In this document: piece after piece, positions 1 through 7,586 of the stretch
Layout: each line of letters starts with the position of its first letter
Numbering within the stretch: position 1 is the stretch's first letter
From: Mycobacterium sp. 1081908.1
GTDB taxonomy: Bacteria > Actinomycetota > Actinomycetes > Mycobacteriales > Mycobacteriaceae
Assembly (NCBI RefSeq): GCF_001673535.1
Contig: NZ_LZLY01000014.1
Coordinates: 1 to 64,000, forward strand
Reading direction: 5' to 3'
DNA length: 64,000 nucleotides
Program-made: the position numbers and the translations under genes
The notes under the pieces: model-generated
What the model was told of the DNA's origin: nothing
Database searches by the model: none
The model's input: the letters and a program-made list of their open reading frames with translations, nothing else

Positions 1-92
1 CTGGCCACACACCGCATGGCCGCGGCGATGATCCGCCGGCGGGTCTCCTCGCCGCTGGCGCCGCCCGGGCGCCCCAGTTGTGCCCGCGTCAT
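1..92 (-). CDS. TetR family regulator, N-terminal fragment (truncated by window edge)
   Basis: Reading leftward from an ATG at 92-90, the first 30 codons encode MTRAQLGRPGGASGEETR followed by an RRIIAAAMRCVA stretch. This is the start of a TetR helix-turn-helix domain. It closely matches the N-terminus of the TetR gene at 177-758: from QLGRP to MRCVA, 22 of 26 residues are identical. A purine-rich GAGGA lies 5-10 bases upstream of the ATG. The two genes are therefore a divergent paralogous pair sharing the short region 93-176. The rest of the gene, including the ligand-binding domain, lies outside the window, so its ligand and targets cannot be judged. Confidence 0.8.
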   Translation of the reverse strand, partial: MTRAQLGRPGGASGEETRRRIIAAAMRCVA

Positions 93-130
93 TGTGACGT
101 CCTCACTTCCGGCTAACAGCGTCAAATATA

Positions 131-140
131 ATCGGCCGAT
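131..140. promoter_or_regulatory. Candidate TetR operator between the divergent TetR genes
   Basis: ATCGGCCGAT is a perfect 10-bp palindrome inside the 84-bp region between two divergent TetR starts, flanked by AT-rich arms (AAAT on the left, ATTT on the right). The stretch TATAATC...GATCAA recurs, with a different centre, in the palindrome upstream of the monooxygenase at 895. Auto-repression by one or both TetR proteins is an inference from position. Confidence 0.4.
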
Positions 141-176
141 CAATTTATGTGCCGGTTCCGTAGGGGGGTGCCCCGC

Positions 177-758
177 ATGAGCCCCGCCCGGTCGCAGCTG
201 GGGCGCCCGCCGGGCGCCAGCGGCGAGGAGACCCGCGCTCGAATCATCGTCGCCACCATGCGCTGCGTGGCCAGGGCCGGCTATTCGCGCGCGACCATCC
301 GCGAGATCGCCCGCACGGCCGAGGTGACCAGCGCCAGCCTGTACAACTACTTTCCCACCAAGTCCGAGCTGATCAAGGCCGCCATCGCGGCCAGGACCGA
401 CGTGGCGCTGCCGCGCCTGCGCGAGGCCGCCGGCGGCCCCGGCGACGTGATTGACCGGATCGAAGCGGTGCTCGACGAATCGGGCCGGCTGATGCGCGAA
501 TACCCCGACCTCGCGGCTTTCGAGTGGGCGATCCGCGCCGAAGGCGCCATCGACCCCCGGGAGGCCGGCGCCGGGTTCCAGGCGTTCCGCGAGATCATCG
601 AGGGCATCGTCGAAGGGGCCGACAGACCCGGATCGGTGGAAGCGATCTACTCGCTGATCTATGGCCTGACCGAGCTGGCCGCCACGCTGCCGCCGGACGA
701 CTACCACGCGGCGCTGGGGTCGGCCAAGCGACTGATCAGGGGCACGCTATTTGGCTGA
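177..758 (+). CDS. TetR family transcriptional regulator
   Basis: This is a 193-residue DNA-binding repressor-type protein. The N-terminal helix-turn-helix (about residues 15-65) contains the family signature TIREIARTAEVTSASLYNYF followed by PTKSELIKAAI, and the remaining helical part is the divergent ligand-binding domain. I chose the ATG at 177 because AGGGGGG (162-168) sits 8 bases upstream; an in-frame ATG at 147 would add ten residues but has no ribosome site. It is head-to-head with a paralogue at 1-92 and lies 136 bases upstream of a monooxygenase operon on the same strand. An imperfect palindrome before that operon (842-863) makes the operon its likely target. The effector is unknown. 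Confidence 0.88.
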   Translation: MSPARSQLGRPPGASGEETRARIIVATMRCVARAGYSRATIREIARTAEVTSASLYNYFPTKSELIKAAIAARTDVALPRLREAAGGPGDVIDRIEAVLDESGRLMREYPDLAAFEWAIRAEGAIDPREAGAGFQAFREIIEGIVEGADRPGSVEAIYSLIYGLTELAATLPPDDYHAALGSAKRLIRGTLFG

Positions 759-841
759 GGCGCCTGGCCGCATCGAGACTGCGGCCAGAGCGCCGTTCGG
801 CCAGAATTTCGCGCGCTGAGTGCAGACTCGGCGCGCATTGA

Positions 842-863
842 TATGATCAACTGATTGATTATA
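842..863. promoter_or_regulatory. Imperfect palindrome upstream of the monooxygenase operon
   Basis: TATGATCAA - CTGA - TTGATTATA forms a 9-4-9 inverted repeat with 8 of 9 complementary positions, in an AT-rich patch 31 bases before the ATG at 895. Its reverse complement contains TATAATC and TTGATCA half-sites resembling the element at 127-143. It is a plausible TetR operator controlling the two flavin monooxygenases. Confidence 0.45.
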
Positions 864-894
864 TAGTCGGCGGGGAACCAGGACGAGGAAGCCG

Positions 895-2682
895 ATGCCA
901 AGACCTGCGACCGTTGGCGTGGGGTTCGACGTCGACGCGCTCCGCCGCAAATACGCGGACGAGCGCGCCCGTCGGCTGCGCCCGGACGGAATCGCGCAGT
1001 ACGTCGAGACGGCGGGCGCCTTCGCGCGATTCGCCGAAGACCCATGGGTGGACGGAACGTTCACCCGCGAGCCGCTCACCGACGAGGTCGACGTCGCGGT
1101 CATCGGAGCCGGTTTCGGCGGGCTGCTGACGGGCGCGCGACTGCGTGAGCTCGGTGTCGAAAGCGTGCGCCTGATCGACCGGGCGGCCGACGTGGGCGGC
1201 ACCTGGTACTGGAACCGGTACCCGGGGATCGCCTGTGACGTCGAATCCTATGTGTACATGCCGCTGTTGGAGGAACTCGACTATGTCCCCGCGGACAAGT
1301 ACGCCAGGGGATCGGAGATCTTCGCCCACTGCCAGCGCATCGCCGAGCACTACGAGCTCTACCGCGACGCGTGCCTGCAAACCGACGTGCATGAGATCCG
1401 TTGGGATTCAGGGACTTCCCGCTGGATCATCCGGACGAACCACGGCGACGAGATGCGGGCCAAGTTCGTCTCCATGGCCAACGGCTACCAGGCCAAGCCC
1501 AAGCTGCCCGGGATCGCCGGCCTCGGCAGTTTTCGCGGTCCGGCCTTCCACACCAGCCGGTGGGACTACGGCTACACCGGCGAACAACTGGAAAACCTGG
1601 CGACCAAGCGCGTCGGCATCATCGGCACCGGCGCCACGGCCATCCAGTGCGTGCCACACCTCGCCGCTGCGGCACAGCACCTCTACGTCTTCCAGCGCAC
1701 GCCGTCATCCGTCGACGTGCGGGCCAACCGGGCCACGGATCCGCAGTGGGCCACCACATTACGGCCGGGCTGGCAGTCCGAACGCATCCGCAACTTCCAG
1801 ATCCTGACGGCCGGCGGCCAGGCCGACGAGGACCTGGTCGCCGACGCCTGGACGAGTATCACCCGCAAACTTCCGGTCATGCGCCACGACGGCGCCGCCC
1901 CGGCCCCCAGCATCGAGCTGGCCGACTTCGCCAAGATGGAGGAGATTCGCGCGCGCGTCGACGAGATCGTGGTGGATCCCGCGACCGCCGAGGCGCTCAA
2001 ACCGTGGTACGGCTACTTCTGCAAGCGGCCCTGTTTCCACGACGAGTACCTGCAGACCTTCAACCGCGACAACGTCACGCTCGTCGACACCCGTGGCCGT
2101 GGGGTCGAGCGCATCAGCGAGGCCGGAGTCGTCGCCGACGGGGCGACATACGAACTCGACTGCCTCATCTTCGCAACGGGTTTCGAGGTCGGCACCGACT
2201 ACTGCCGCCGCACCGGGTTCGAGCTGATCGGCCGCGACGGCGTGACGCTGACCGACCGATGGCGCGACGGCGTGCGCACGTTCCAGGGCTTGTGCGCCAA
2301 CGGCTTCCCGAACTGCTTCATCGAAAGCATCGCCCAGGCGGGGCTGACGGTGAACTTCCCGTACCTGTTGGACGTGCAGGCCAGCCACGCCGCGTGGATC
2401 ATCGCCCGGGCGCTGGAGGGCGGCGTCACCGAAATCGAGGCGTCACCCGAGGCCGAGGCCGCGTGGGTCGACCTGGTGGTGGCCCGCTCCGCGGCGACCG
2501 CCGAGCGCGCGAGGACCTGCACCCCCGGCTACTACAACCGGGAGGGGAAGGCGGACGCCAAGACTCGGCAGGGCAGCTTCTTCATCGGCGCACCCACGGA
2601 GTACGCGGACATGCTGGAGGCGTGGCGCGCGAAGGGGGACCTGCAAGGGTATGAGATCCGCGGCGCAAAGGCCACGCCGTGA
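895..2682 (+). CDS. Baeyer-Villiger-type flavin monooxygenase
   Basis: This 595-residue FAD/NADPH monooxygenase belongs to the cyclohexanone/steroid monooxygenase group, which inserts oxygen next to a ketone to give an ester or lactone. Visible motifs are the FAD Rossmann GAGFGG (71-76), the Baeyer-Villiger fingerprint FRGPAFHTSRWD (213-224, fitting FxGxxxHxxxW) and the NADPH Rossmann GTGATA (244-249). The N-terminal helix with ALRRKYADERARRLRP is typical of long-type members. GAGGAA (885-890) precedes the ATG. The downstream monooxygenase starts on this gene's stop codon. The enzyme closely resembles the product of 53730-55577 (same N-terminal layout, YWNRYPGI..CDVESYVY and CKRPC blocks), so the window holds two related oxygenases. 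The substrate cannot be read from sequence. Confidence 0.9.
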   Translation: MPRPATVGVGFDVDALRRKYADERARRLRPDGIAQYVETAGAFARFAEDPWVDGTFTREPLTDEVDVAVIGAGFGGLLTGARLRELGVESVRLIDRAADVGGTWYWNRYPGIACDVESYVYMPLLEELDYVPADKYARGSEIFAHCQRIAEHYELYRDACLQTDVHEIRWDSGTSRWIIRTNHGDEMRAKFVSMANGYQAKPKLPGIAGLGSFRGPAFHTSRWDYGYTGEQLENLATKRVGIIGTGATAIQCVPHLAAAAQHLYVFQRTPSSVDVRANRATDPQWATTLRPGWQSERIRNFQILTAGGQADEDLVADAWTSITRKLPVMRHDGAAPAPSIELADFAKMEEIRARVDEIVVDPATAEALKPWYGYFCKRPCFHDEYLQTFNRDNVTLVDTRGRGVERISEAGVVADGATYELDCLIFATGFEVGTDYCRRTGFELIGRDGVTLTDRWRDGVRTFQGLCANGFPNCFIESIAQAGLTVNFPYLLDVQASHAAWIIARALEGGVTEIEASPEAEAAWVDLVVARSAATAERARTCTPGYYNREGKADAKTRQGSFFIGAPTEYADMLEAWRAKGDLQGYEIRGAKATP

Positions 2683-4328
2683 CGAGCCGGGGGGCCCGTC
2701 GGCGCTACGCGGTCGGCCGGCTGCGGGCGGCGACGCGCCGTCGGCGCCCACCGAGGGTGGCGATCATCGGCGCGGGCTTCGGCGGCCTCGGCGCGGCGGT
2801 GGCGCTACGCCGCGCCGGCATCGACGACCTGGTCATCATCGAGGCCGGCGACGGGGTCGGCGGCACCTGGCGCCGCAACACCTATCCCGGCGCCGCCTGT
2901 GACATCCAGAGCCACCTGTACTCCTTTTCCTTCGCGGCCAACAAGGCCTGGAGCCGCACCTACGCCCGACAGCCCGAGATCCTGGCCTACCTCGAGTCCG
3001 TGGCCGACGACTTCGACCTGCGCCGCCATCTCATGCTCGGCACCAAAGTGCGTTCCGTGCAGTGGAATTCCGACGGGTGTTGCTGGGACTGCGAATTGGA
3101 CCACGCCGGGCAAGCCGCGACGCTGACGGCCGACGTCGTCGTCTGCGCCGTCGGATTGTTCGGGTCGCCGAAGCGTCCCGAGATCGCGGGGCTGAGCGAG
3201 TTCGGCGGCACCCTCATGCACACCGCCCAGTGGGATCACCGCGTCGAGCTGGCCGGCAGGAAGGTAGCGGTGATCGGCACCGGCGCCAGCGGCGTGCAGG
3301 TGGTCCCGGAGCTCGCGAAGGTCGCGCAGCGGGTGACGGTGTTCCAGCGGACTCCGCCGTGGATGGTGCCCAAGGACGACCGGCCCTACAGCGCAGCGGA
3401 ATTGGCGCGCTTCCGGCGCGACCCCCTGGCGGTGCGCCGCGCGCGCTGGCAGATCTGGAAATTCCAGCACGACAACACGGCAACCTTCGCCGACGACCCG
3501 GTGGTCGCCGCGCGCACGCACGTCGCGACGTCGTTTCTGAAGCGCACCGTGGCCGACGGGCGGCTGCGCCGCGCGCTGACCCCGGACTATCCGTTCCGCT
3601 GCAAGCGGGTGCTGCTGGGCGACGAGTATTACCGCGCGCTGCAGGCGGACAACGTCGAGCTGGTCACCGATCCCATCGCGCGGGTCGCCGAGACGTCGGT
3701 GATCACTGCGGGGGGCCGGGCCGTCGATGTCGACGTGATCGTCCTGGCGACCGGGTTCGAGACGTCGCGCTACCTGTCGGGGATCGACGTGATCGGCGTC
3801 GGGGGTCAGCGGCTGCACGAGCGCTGGGGCGCGGACCCGAGCGCCTACCTTGGCGTGGCGGTCGCGGGCTTCCCGAATTTCTTCATGCTCTACGGCCCCA
3901 ACACCAACCAGGGCGGCAACTCGATCGTCTACATCCTGGAGGCGGGCGCGCGGCTGGTGGCCAGCGCCGTCACCCGGGTGGCGCGCCGGGGCGGCTACAT
4001 AGATGTGCGCCCGGAGGCCGAAAGGCGCTACAACGAACGGCTTTCCGCGGATCTCGAGCGCACCGTATGGACCCAGTGCGACAGCTACTTTCGATCACCC
4101 AGCGGCCGCATCGTGACGCAATGGCCCTACACCGAACTGGACTACGCCCGCCGCACGTGGCGGCTGCGCCGACGAGATTGGGTGCACCAATCAAGAAGTG
4201 CTCCGCCGCTTTCGGGGTCTCCTGGGCACGTCCATCTTGGCGGCTTCCTCGGTGGCGATCCGGCCCGCCACGTTGTCTATCGCCCGGCGGAACGCCTGCA
4301 TGCCGAGACCGATTCCCAGGGACCGTAA
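2679..4328 (+). CDS. Flavin-containing (Baeyer-Villiger-like) monooxygenase
   Basis: A second FAD-dependent monooxygenase. GTG at 2679 overlaps the preceding TGA (GTGA), implying translational coupling. Motifs are GAGFGG (31-36), GGTWRRNTYPG, the fingerprint FGGTLMHTAQWD, a second Rossmann GTGASG and the C-terminal ATGFETSRYL block. The family usually ends near the RRTWRLRRRDW segment (about residue 500). Here the frame continues about 45 residues with proline/glycine-rich sequence that is simply antisense to the MerR gene at 4191-4931. The native stop may therefore have been lost, or the tail may be a genuine extension. It probably acts with the upstream monooxygenase on related carbonyl substrates. 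Function is inferred from family only. Confidence 0.87.
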   Translation: MTSRGARRRYAVGRLRAATRRRRPPRVAIIGAGFGGLGAAVALRRAGIDDLVIIEAGDGVGGTWRRNTYPGAACDIQSHLYSFSFAANKAWSRTYARQPEILAYLESVADDFDLRRHLMLGTKVRSVQWNSDGCCWDCELDHAGQAATLTADVVVCAVGLFGSPKRPEIAGLSEFGGTLMHTAQWDHRVELAGRKVAVIGTGASGVQVVPELAKVAQRVTVFQRTPPWMVPKDDRPYSAAELARFRRDPLAVRRARWQIWKFQHDNTATFADDPVVAARTHVATSFLKRTVADGRLRRALTPDYPFRCKRVLLGDEYYRALQADNVELVTDPIARVAETSVITAGGRAVDVDVIVLATGFETSRYLSGIDVIGVGGQRLHERWGADPSAYLGVAVAGFPNFFMLYGPNTNQGGNSIVYILEAGARLVASAVTRVARRGGYIDVRPEAERRYNERLSADLERTVWTQCDSYFRSPSGRIVTQWPYTELDYARRTWRLRRRDWVHQSRSAPPLSGSPGHVHLGGFLGGDPARHVVYRPAERLHAETDSQGP

Positions 4329-4931
4329 TTGGACGGTCTTCTCGGCGATCGCGGGCCAGTCGTCGATGGGTAGCCCGGCATGCAGGAATGGCTCCCAGAT
4401 TTCATCGCGATAGAGGTCGACGAACGCCTGCATGCTGGCGATCTGGTGATTGGTCATGTCGGTCAGCGCCCACGCGATCTTGTCCAAGGGCAGGCCGATC
4501 GCGACGAGCTTCTCGACGTAGTCGAACGTGCGCGTGTCGGTGATGACGAGCAGCTCGTCGTTTACGACGTCGATCAGCCCGCAGCCCGCCAGGTGGCGCT
4601 CCGCGTCGGGGCCGAACTGTTCGGCCAGGTCGGCCCGTTTCATCTCCATCGAGCCGGTGAGGTTGGCGGGGCTGAGCGCTTGCGAGGTCAGCCGCCGCAA
4701 CTCCGGCGCCGAGTCACCGGACTGGTCCAGGACTCGCCGGATGATGTCGAGCGGAAACCCCTGTGCGCGAAGAGATTTGATGCGCTCGATGTGTGAGATG
4801 TGGTCGTCGTTGTAGATCCCGACCCGACCGCGTCGCTCTGGCGGTGGCACCAAGCCGTTGGTTTGCCACTCGCGGATGTTCCGCGCCGTCATATCGACGC
4901 GGCGCGCGAGTTCGTCGATCGTCATGTCCAC
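4191..4931 (-). CDS. MerR family transcriptional regulator
   Basis: This 246-residue regulator has an N-terminal MerR winged helix: TIDELARRVDMTARNIREWQ followed by TNGLVPPPERRGRVGIYNDD and HISHIERIKSLRAQGFPLDII (residues 4-66). The long C-terminal part has no cysteine-rich metal-binding loop, so an organic effector or partner protein is more likely than a metal. The GTG at 4931 has AAGGG eight bases upstream; an in-frame ATG at 4925 is the alternative. It is divergent from the cytochrome P450 at 5003 across a 71-bp gap with a clear dyad (4958-4984), which suggests direct control of the P450 and itself. Its 3' end overlaps the monooxygenase on the other strand by 138 bases. Confidence 0.88.
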   Translation of the reverse strand: MDMTIDELARRVDMTARNIREWQTNGLVPPPERRGRVGIYNDDHISHIERIKSLRAQGFPLDIIRRVLDQSGDSAPELRRLTSQALSPANLTGSMEMKRADLAEQFGPDAERHLAGCGLIDVVNDELLVITDTRTFDYVEKLVAIGLPLDKIAWALTDMTNHQIASMQAFVDLYRDEIWEPFLHAGLPIDDWPAIAEKTVQLRSLGIGLGMQAFRRAIDNVAGRIATEEAAKMDVPRRPRKRRSTS

Positions 4932-4957
4932 CGCGATGACCCTTGTCGATTACGGAA

Positions 4958-4984
4958 AGTTACGTTACGGTCCAGTGCGTAACT
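4958..4984. promoter_or_regulatory. Dyad operator between MerR and P450 genes
   Basis: AGTTACG (4958-4964) and CGTAACT (4978-4984) form a perfect 7-13-7 inverted repeat. A second GTTACG (4964-4969) overlaps the left arm, giving an alternative 6-8-6 repeat with CGTAAC. Short dyads with a central spacer of this size are typical of MerR operators lying within the target promoter. The right arm ends 18 bases before the P450 ATG. Confidence 0.55.
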
Positions 4985-5002
4985 ATACAGGTTAGGTGAT
5001 CG

Positions 5003-6283
5003 ATGACGCTCACTGACGGGGTTCGCTTCACCGGCTCGGCGGCGCGCACACTGGCCGGCGCCGTGCTGGCCAACGCCGCTGGCGCCCGCCGGCGCTCGCC
5101 GGTCGATGCGGACATCACCGCCTACGATCCGCTGGACGCGGCGACAGCGGCCCAGCCGCACGAGGCTTATCGCCGATTGCATGCCGGCGCTCGGGTGCAG
5201 TACAGCCCGAAGCGCAGGGTGTTCATCCTGAGCCGGCTGGACGATGTCCGGGCCGCCGCCCGCGATGACGCCAACCTGTCCAGTGCCGACGGGCCCATGC
5301 TCACCCGGATACGCACGCCGATTTTGGTGTCGCTCGACGGCGAAGAACACGCCCGGCAGCGGCGTCAGGTGCTGCCGGCGTTCACCAGGGCGGCGCTCGA
5401 CAGCTGGCGGCCGATCATCGACCGGTTGGCCGCGGAGACGGTCCACGACGTCCTGGCCAACCCGGGGTGCGACGTGATGCAGCGACTGGCGATACCCATG
5501 CCGGTGCGCCTCATTGCCCAGTTGCTCGGCGTTCCCGACACCGACGTCGACGACTTTCGGCGGTGGTCGGAAGCGTCGGTACAGATCACCGACGTCGACC
5601 TCTCGGCGCGCGGTGTCCGCAAGCTGGCGGGCTCGATGTTCGGTTCCGTGGCGATGCACCGCTACTTCACGCGGCAGTTCGCCGCGGGCGGATTGAAGGG
5701 CTCGGATACGATCCTGGGTCGGCTGCTGGCGGAGAACGAGGCCGGCTCGCTGCCAGACCGCGAGCTGTTCTACTTCGCGATGCTTCTGCTTTTGGCCGGC
5801 AACGAGACCACGACCAATCTTCTCGGCGGCATGTTCGCCACCTTGGCCGACCACCCGGAGCAGTATGGCCTCCTGCGTGCCGGTCCCGACCTGGTGCCGA
5901 TGGCGGTCGAGGAGTTACTGCGCTACCTCTCACCGGCGCAGAACGTGTACCGCACCGCGCTCAGGGAGTACCCGGTCGGTGATACGACGATCCCGGCGGG
6001 TGCGCGGATCATGCTGTCGATCGGCGCGGCCAATCGGGACCCGAGGGCGTTCGACCAACCCGACGCGTTCCGCGTGGACCGAAATCCCACACAGCACATG
6101 ACTTTTGGGTTCGGCGCACACCTGTGCATCGGAGCGCAATTGACCCGCATGGAGGCCCAGGCGGTGCTGCGCGAACTCGTGACACGTGTCGACCGGATAT
6201 CCGTGGTCGGCGCGCCGCAATGGTCCACCAATAGCTTGCTCCGCGGACCGACGCGCCTGGCGGTCCGTCTGACGCCCGCGTGA
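5003..6283 (+). CDS. Cytochrome P450
   Basis: A 426-residue soluble bacterial P450 that uses external ferredoxin and reductase; none is encoded nearby. It has the I-helix oxygen-activation motif AGNETTTN, the K-helix ExxR within EELLRYLSP, and the heme-binding loop FGFGAHLCIGAQ with the proximal thiolate near Cys375. No N-terminal membrane anchor is present. The ATG at 5003 follows TTAGGTG. It is divergent from the MerR regulator, whose operator candidate overlaps the promoter. It sits next to two Baeyer-Villiger-type monooxygenases, so a shared role in hydroxylating and then cleaving an alicyclic or terpenoid substrate is possible. The CYP family number cannot be assigned by eye. Confidence 0.93.
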   Translation: MTLTDGVRFTGSAARTLAGAVLANAAGARRRSPVDADITAYDPLDAATAAQPHEAYRRLHAGARVQYSPKRRVFILSRLDDVRAAARDDANLSSADGPMLTRIRTPILVSLDGEEHARQRRQVLPAFTRAALDSWRPIIDRLAAETVHDVLANPGCDVMQRLAIPMPVRLIAQLLGVPDTDVDDFRRWSEASVQITDVDLSARGVRKLAGSMFGSVAMHRYFTRQFAAGGLKGSDTILGRLLAENEAGSLPDRELFYFAMLLLLAGNETTTNLLGGMFATLADHPEQYGLLRAGPDLVPMAVEELLRYLSPAQNVYRTALREYPVGDTTIPAGARIMLSIGAANRDPRAFDQPDAFRVDRNPTQHMTFGFGAHLCIGAQLTRMEAQAVLRELVTRVDRISVVGAPQWSTNSLLRGPTRLAVRLTPA

Positions 6284-6307
6284 GGGTGTGCCGGGTGGCG
6301 GTCTTGC

Positions 6308-6330
6308 GCGGCGCCTGAGCTACGCGCCGC
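6308..6330. terminator. GC hairpin downstream of P450
   Basis: GCGGCGC (6308-6314) and GCGCCGC (6324-6330) form a 7-bp stem with a 9-nt loop, starting 25 bases after the P450 stop. No U-tract follows, so it is at best a weak or tract-less terminator. Confidence 0.3.
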
Positions 6331-6432
6331 ATCCCTGCGCCGCACACTGCCAGTTCGATGAGGCGGTTAGGCAGCGCCCGTCGCGGTGTTGACCCGCAAA
6401 GGGCTGGCGGGCGTCTTCTACCTGGCTCCATG

Positions 6433-6453
6433 CTGATTCTCAACGCTGTGCCG
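6433..6453 (+). repeat. 21-bp direct repeat, copy 1
   Basis: Begins CTGATTCTCAACGCTG and ends GCCG. It is identical to the copy at 8958-8978 at 20 of 21 positions, the 17th base being T here and C there. It lies in the non-coding gap after the P450 and just outside the GlxA-type regulator gene. Confidence 0.7.
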
Positions 6454-6482
6454 GGAGCGGCGAATGCCGATGACACCGCGGA

Positions 6483-7493
6483 TCAATTAGCCTGATTTCG
6501 TCGAGCGCGCGGGCGAACGCCTCTACGGGTGACGACGTTATCGGACTGGTCGGGGGAATGGGTGAAAGCTGCGCGATAGGCGCTCGGCGTCAACCCGGTC
6601 TTGTTCACGAGATGGTCGCGCAGCGAATCCACGCTTCCGAGCCCGCTGCGGCGCGCGATGACGCCGACGGGAAGATCGGTGGTTTCCAGGAGCTCGCGCG
6701 CCCGGCCTATTCGAAGTTGTAGCAGCCATTGCAACGGGCTCAGCCCCGTTTCGTCCCGGAATCGCCGATTCAGTGTGCGAATGCTTGTGTTGGCATGGTT
6801 CGCCAGGTCGGCGAGGGTTAGTTTGTCGGCAACTCGTGTCAGGGCCCAGGCGCGCGTCTGATCCAAGGTGGTCGGGGCGGCCGACGGCACCGGAGAGCTG
6901 ACGAACTGCGCCTGTCCGCCCGGGCGCACCGGAGCGACGACGGCCAGGCGGGCGACGGTATTCGCCACGGCCGCACCGTGATCGGTTCGAATCAAATGCA
7001 GGCACAGGTCGATTCCCGCGGCCAGCCCCGCCGAAGTGACCACCGGACCGTCCTCCACGAACAGGACTTCGGGGCGAAGCCGCACCCGCGGATATCGCTG
7101 CTCCAGCTCCGCCGCGTAGCGCCAGTGAGTGGTCGCGCACCGCCCGTCCAGCAAGCCGGCCTCGGCCAGCACGAAAGCGCCGGTGCAAATCGACGCGATC
7201 CGCGCGCCGCGCCGCGCCGCGTTTCGCAGGGCCGACAACAGCTGGGGTGCAAAGTGTTCCCTGCTGCCGGTCCCGCTGACCAGGACGGTGTCGGCGTCGT
7301 CGATCGCGGCCAACCCGTTGGGGACGATCACCTCGAAACCCCCGCGCGTGGCGATCAGTCCGGGATGCGGGGTGCAGGTACGCGTCGCGTAGAGCGGGCG
7401 ACCGTCGATCTCCACGCCGCCGAACAGCAGGTCCGGTATCGACAGCTCGAACGCGCCGACCGGCGGGACGGCGACGACCGCGACCCGATGCAT
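6483..7493 (-). CDS. GlxA-type transcriptional regulator (DJ-1/PfpI + AraC HTH)
   Basis: This 336-residue regulator has an N-terminal DJ-1/PfpI-like domain (about 1-190) and a C-terminal AraC-type double helix-turn-helix (about 220-310, with LTLADLANHANTSIRTLNRRF and SGLGSVDSLRDHLVNKTGLT). The DJ-1 nucleophile elbow reads ARIASICTGAF, keeping the cysteine, but regulators of this type normally lack enzyme activity. I chose the ATG at 7493 because GGAGG lies eight bases upstream. The reading frame stays open far upstream, but that part is antisense to the epimerase. It is divergent from the epimerase/SRPBCC pair and probably controls it through the palindrome at 7514-7527. The inducer is unknown. 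Confidence 0.9.
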   Translation of the reverse strand: MHRVAVVAVPPVGAFELSIPDLLFGGVEIDGRPLYATRTCTPHPGLIATRGGFEVIVPNGLAAIDDADTVLVSGTGSREHFAPQLLSALRNAARRGARIASICTGAFVLAEAGLLDGRCATTHWRYAAELEQRYPRVRLRPEVLFVEDGPVVTSAGLAAGIDLCLHLIRTDHGAAVANTVARLAVVAPVRPGGQAQFVSSPVPSAAPTTLDQTRAWALTRVADKLTLADLANHANTSIRTLNRRFRDETGLSPLQWLLQLRIGRARELLETTDLPVGVIARRSGLGSVDSLRDHLVNKTGLTPSAYRAAFTHSPDQSDNVVTRRGVRPRARRNQAN

Positions 7494-7513
7494 GGCTAGA
7501 ACCTCCGCAACCA

Positions 7514-7527
7514 TGGCATTTATGCCA
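7514..7527. promoter_or_regulatory. TGGCAT-TT-ATGCCA palindrome
   Basis: A perfect 6-2-6 inverted repeat in the 93-bp region between the GlxA-type regulator and the epimerase. TGGC half-sites are reminiscent of those bound by AdpA-like members of the same regulator class. It begins 21 bases upstream of the regulator's own start, which would suit autoregulation. Confidence 0.45.
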
Positions 7528-7586
7528 CTTCCGCAGTGTAGCCAGTCCGACGAATAGTGGACCCGTCGACGTGTCGAAGGAGAAAT

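Noticed and set aside
6304..6332. tRNA-like GCGCGTAGCTCAGG on the minus strand
   Set aside because: Only the D-arm-like string is present; no anticodon arm, T-arm or acceptor stem can be formed. The palindrome is better explained as a simple hairpin.
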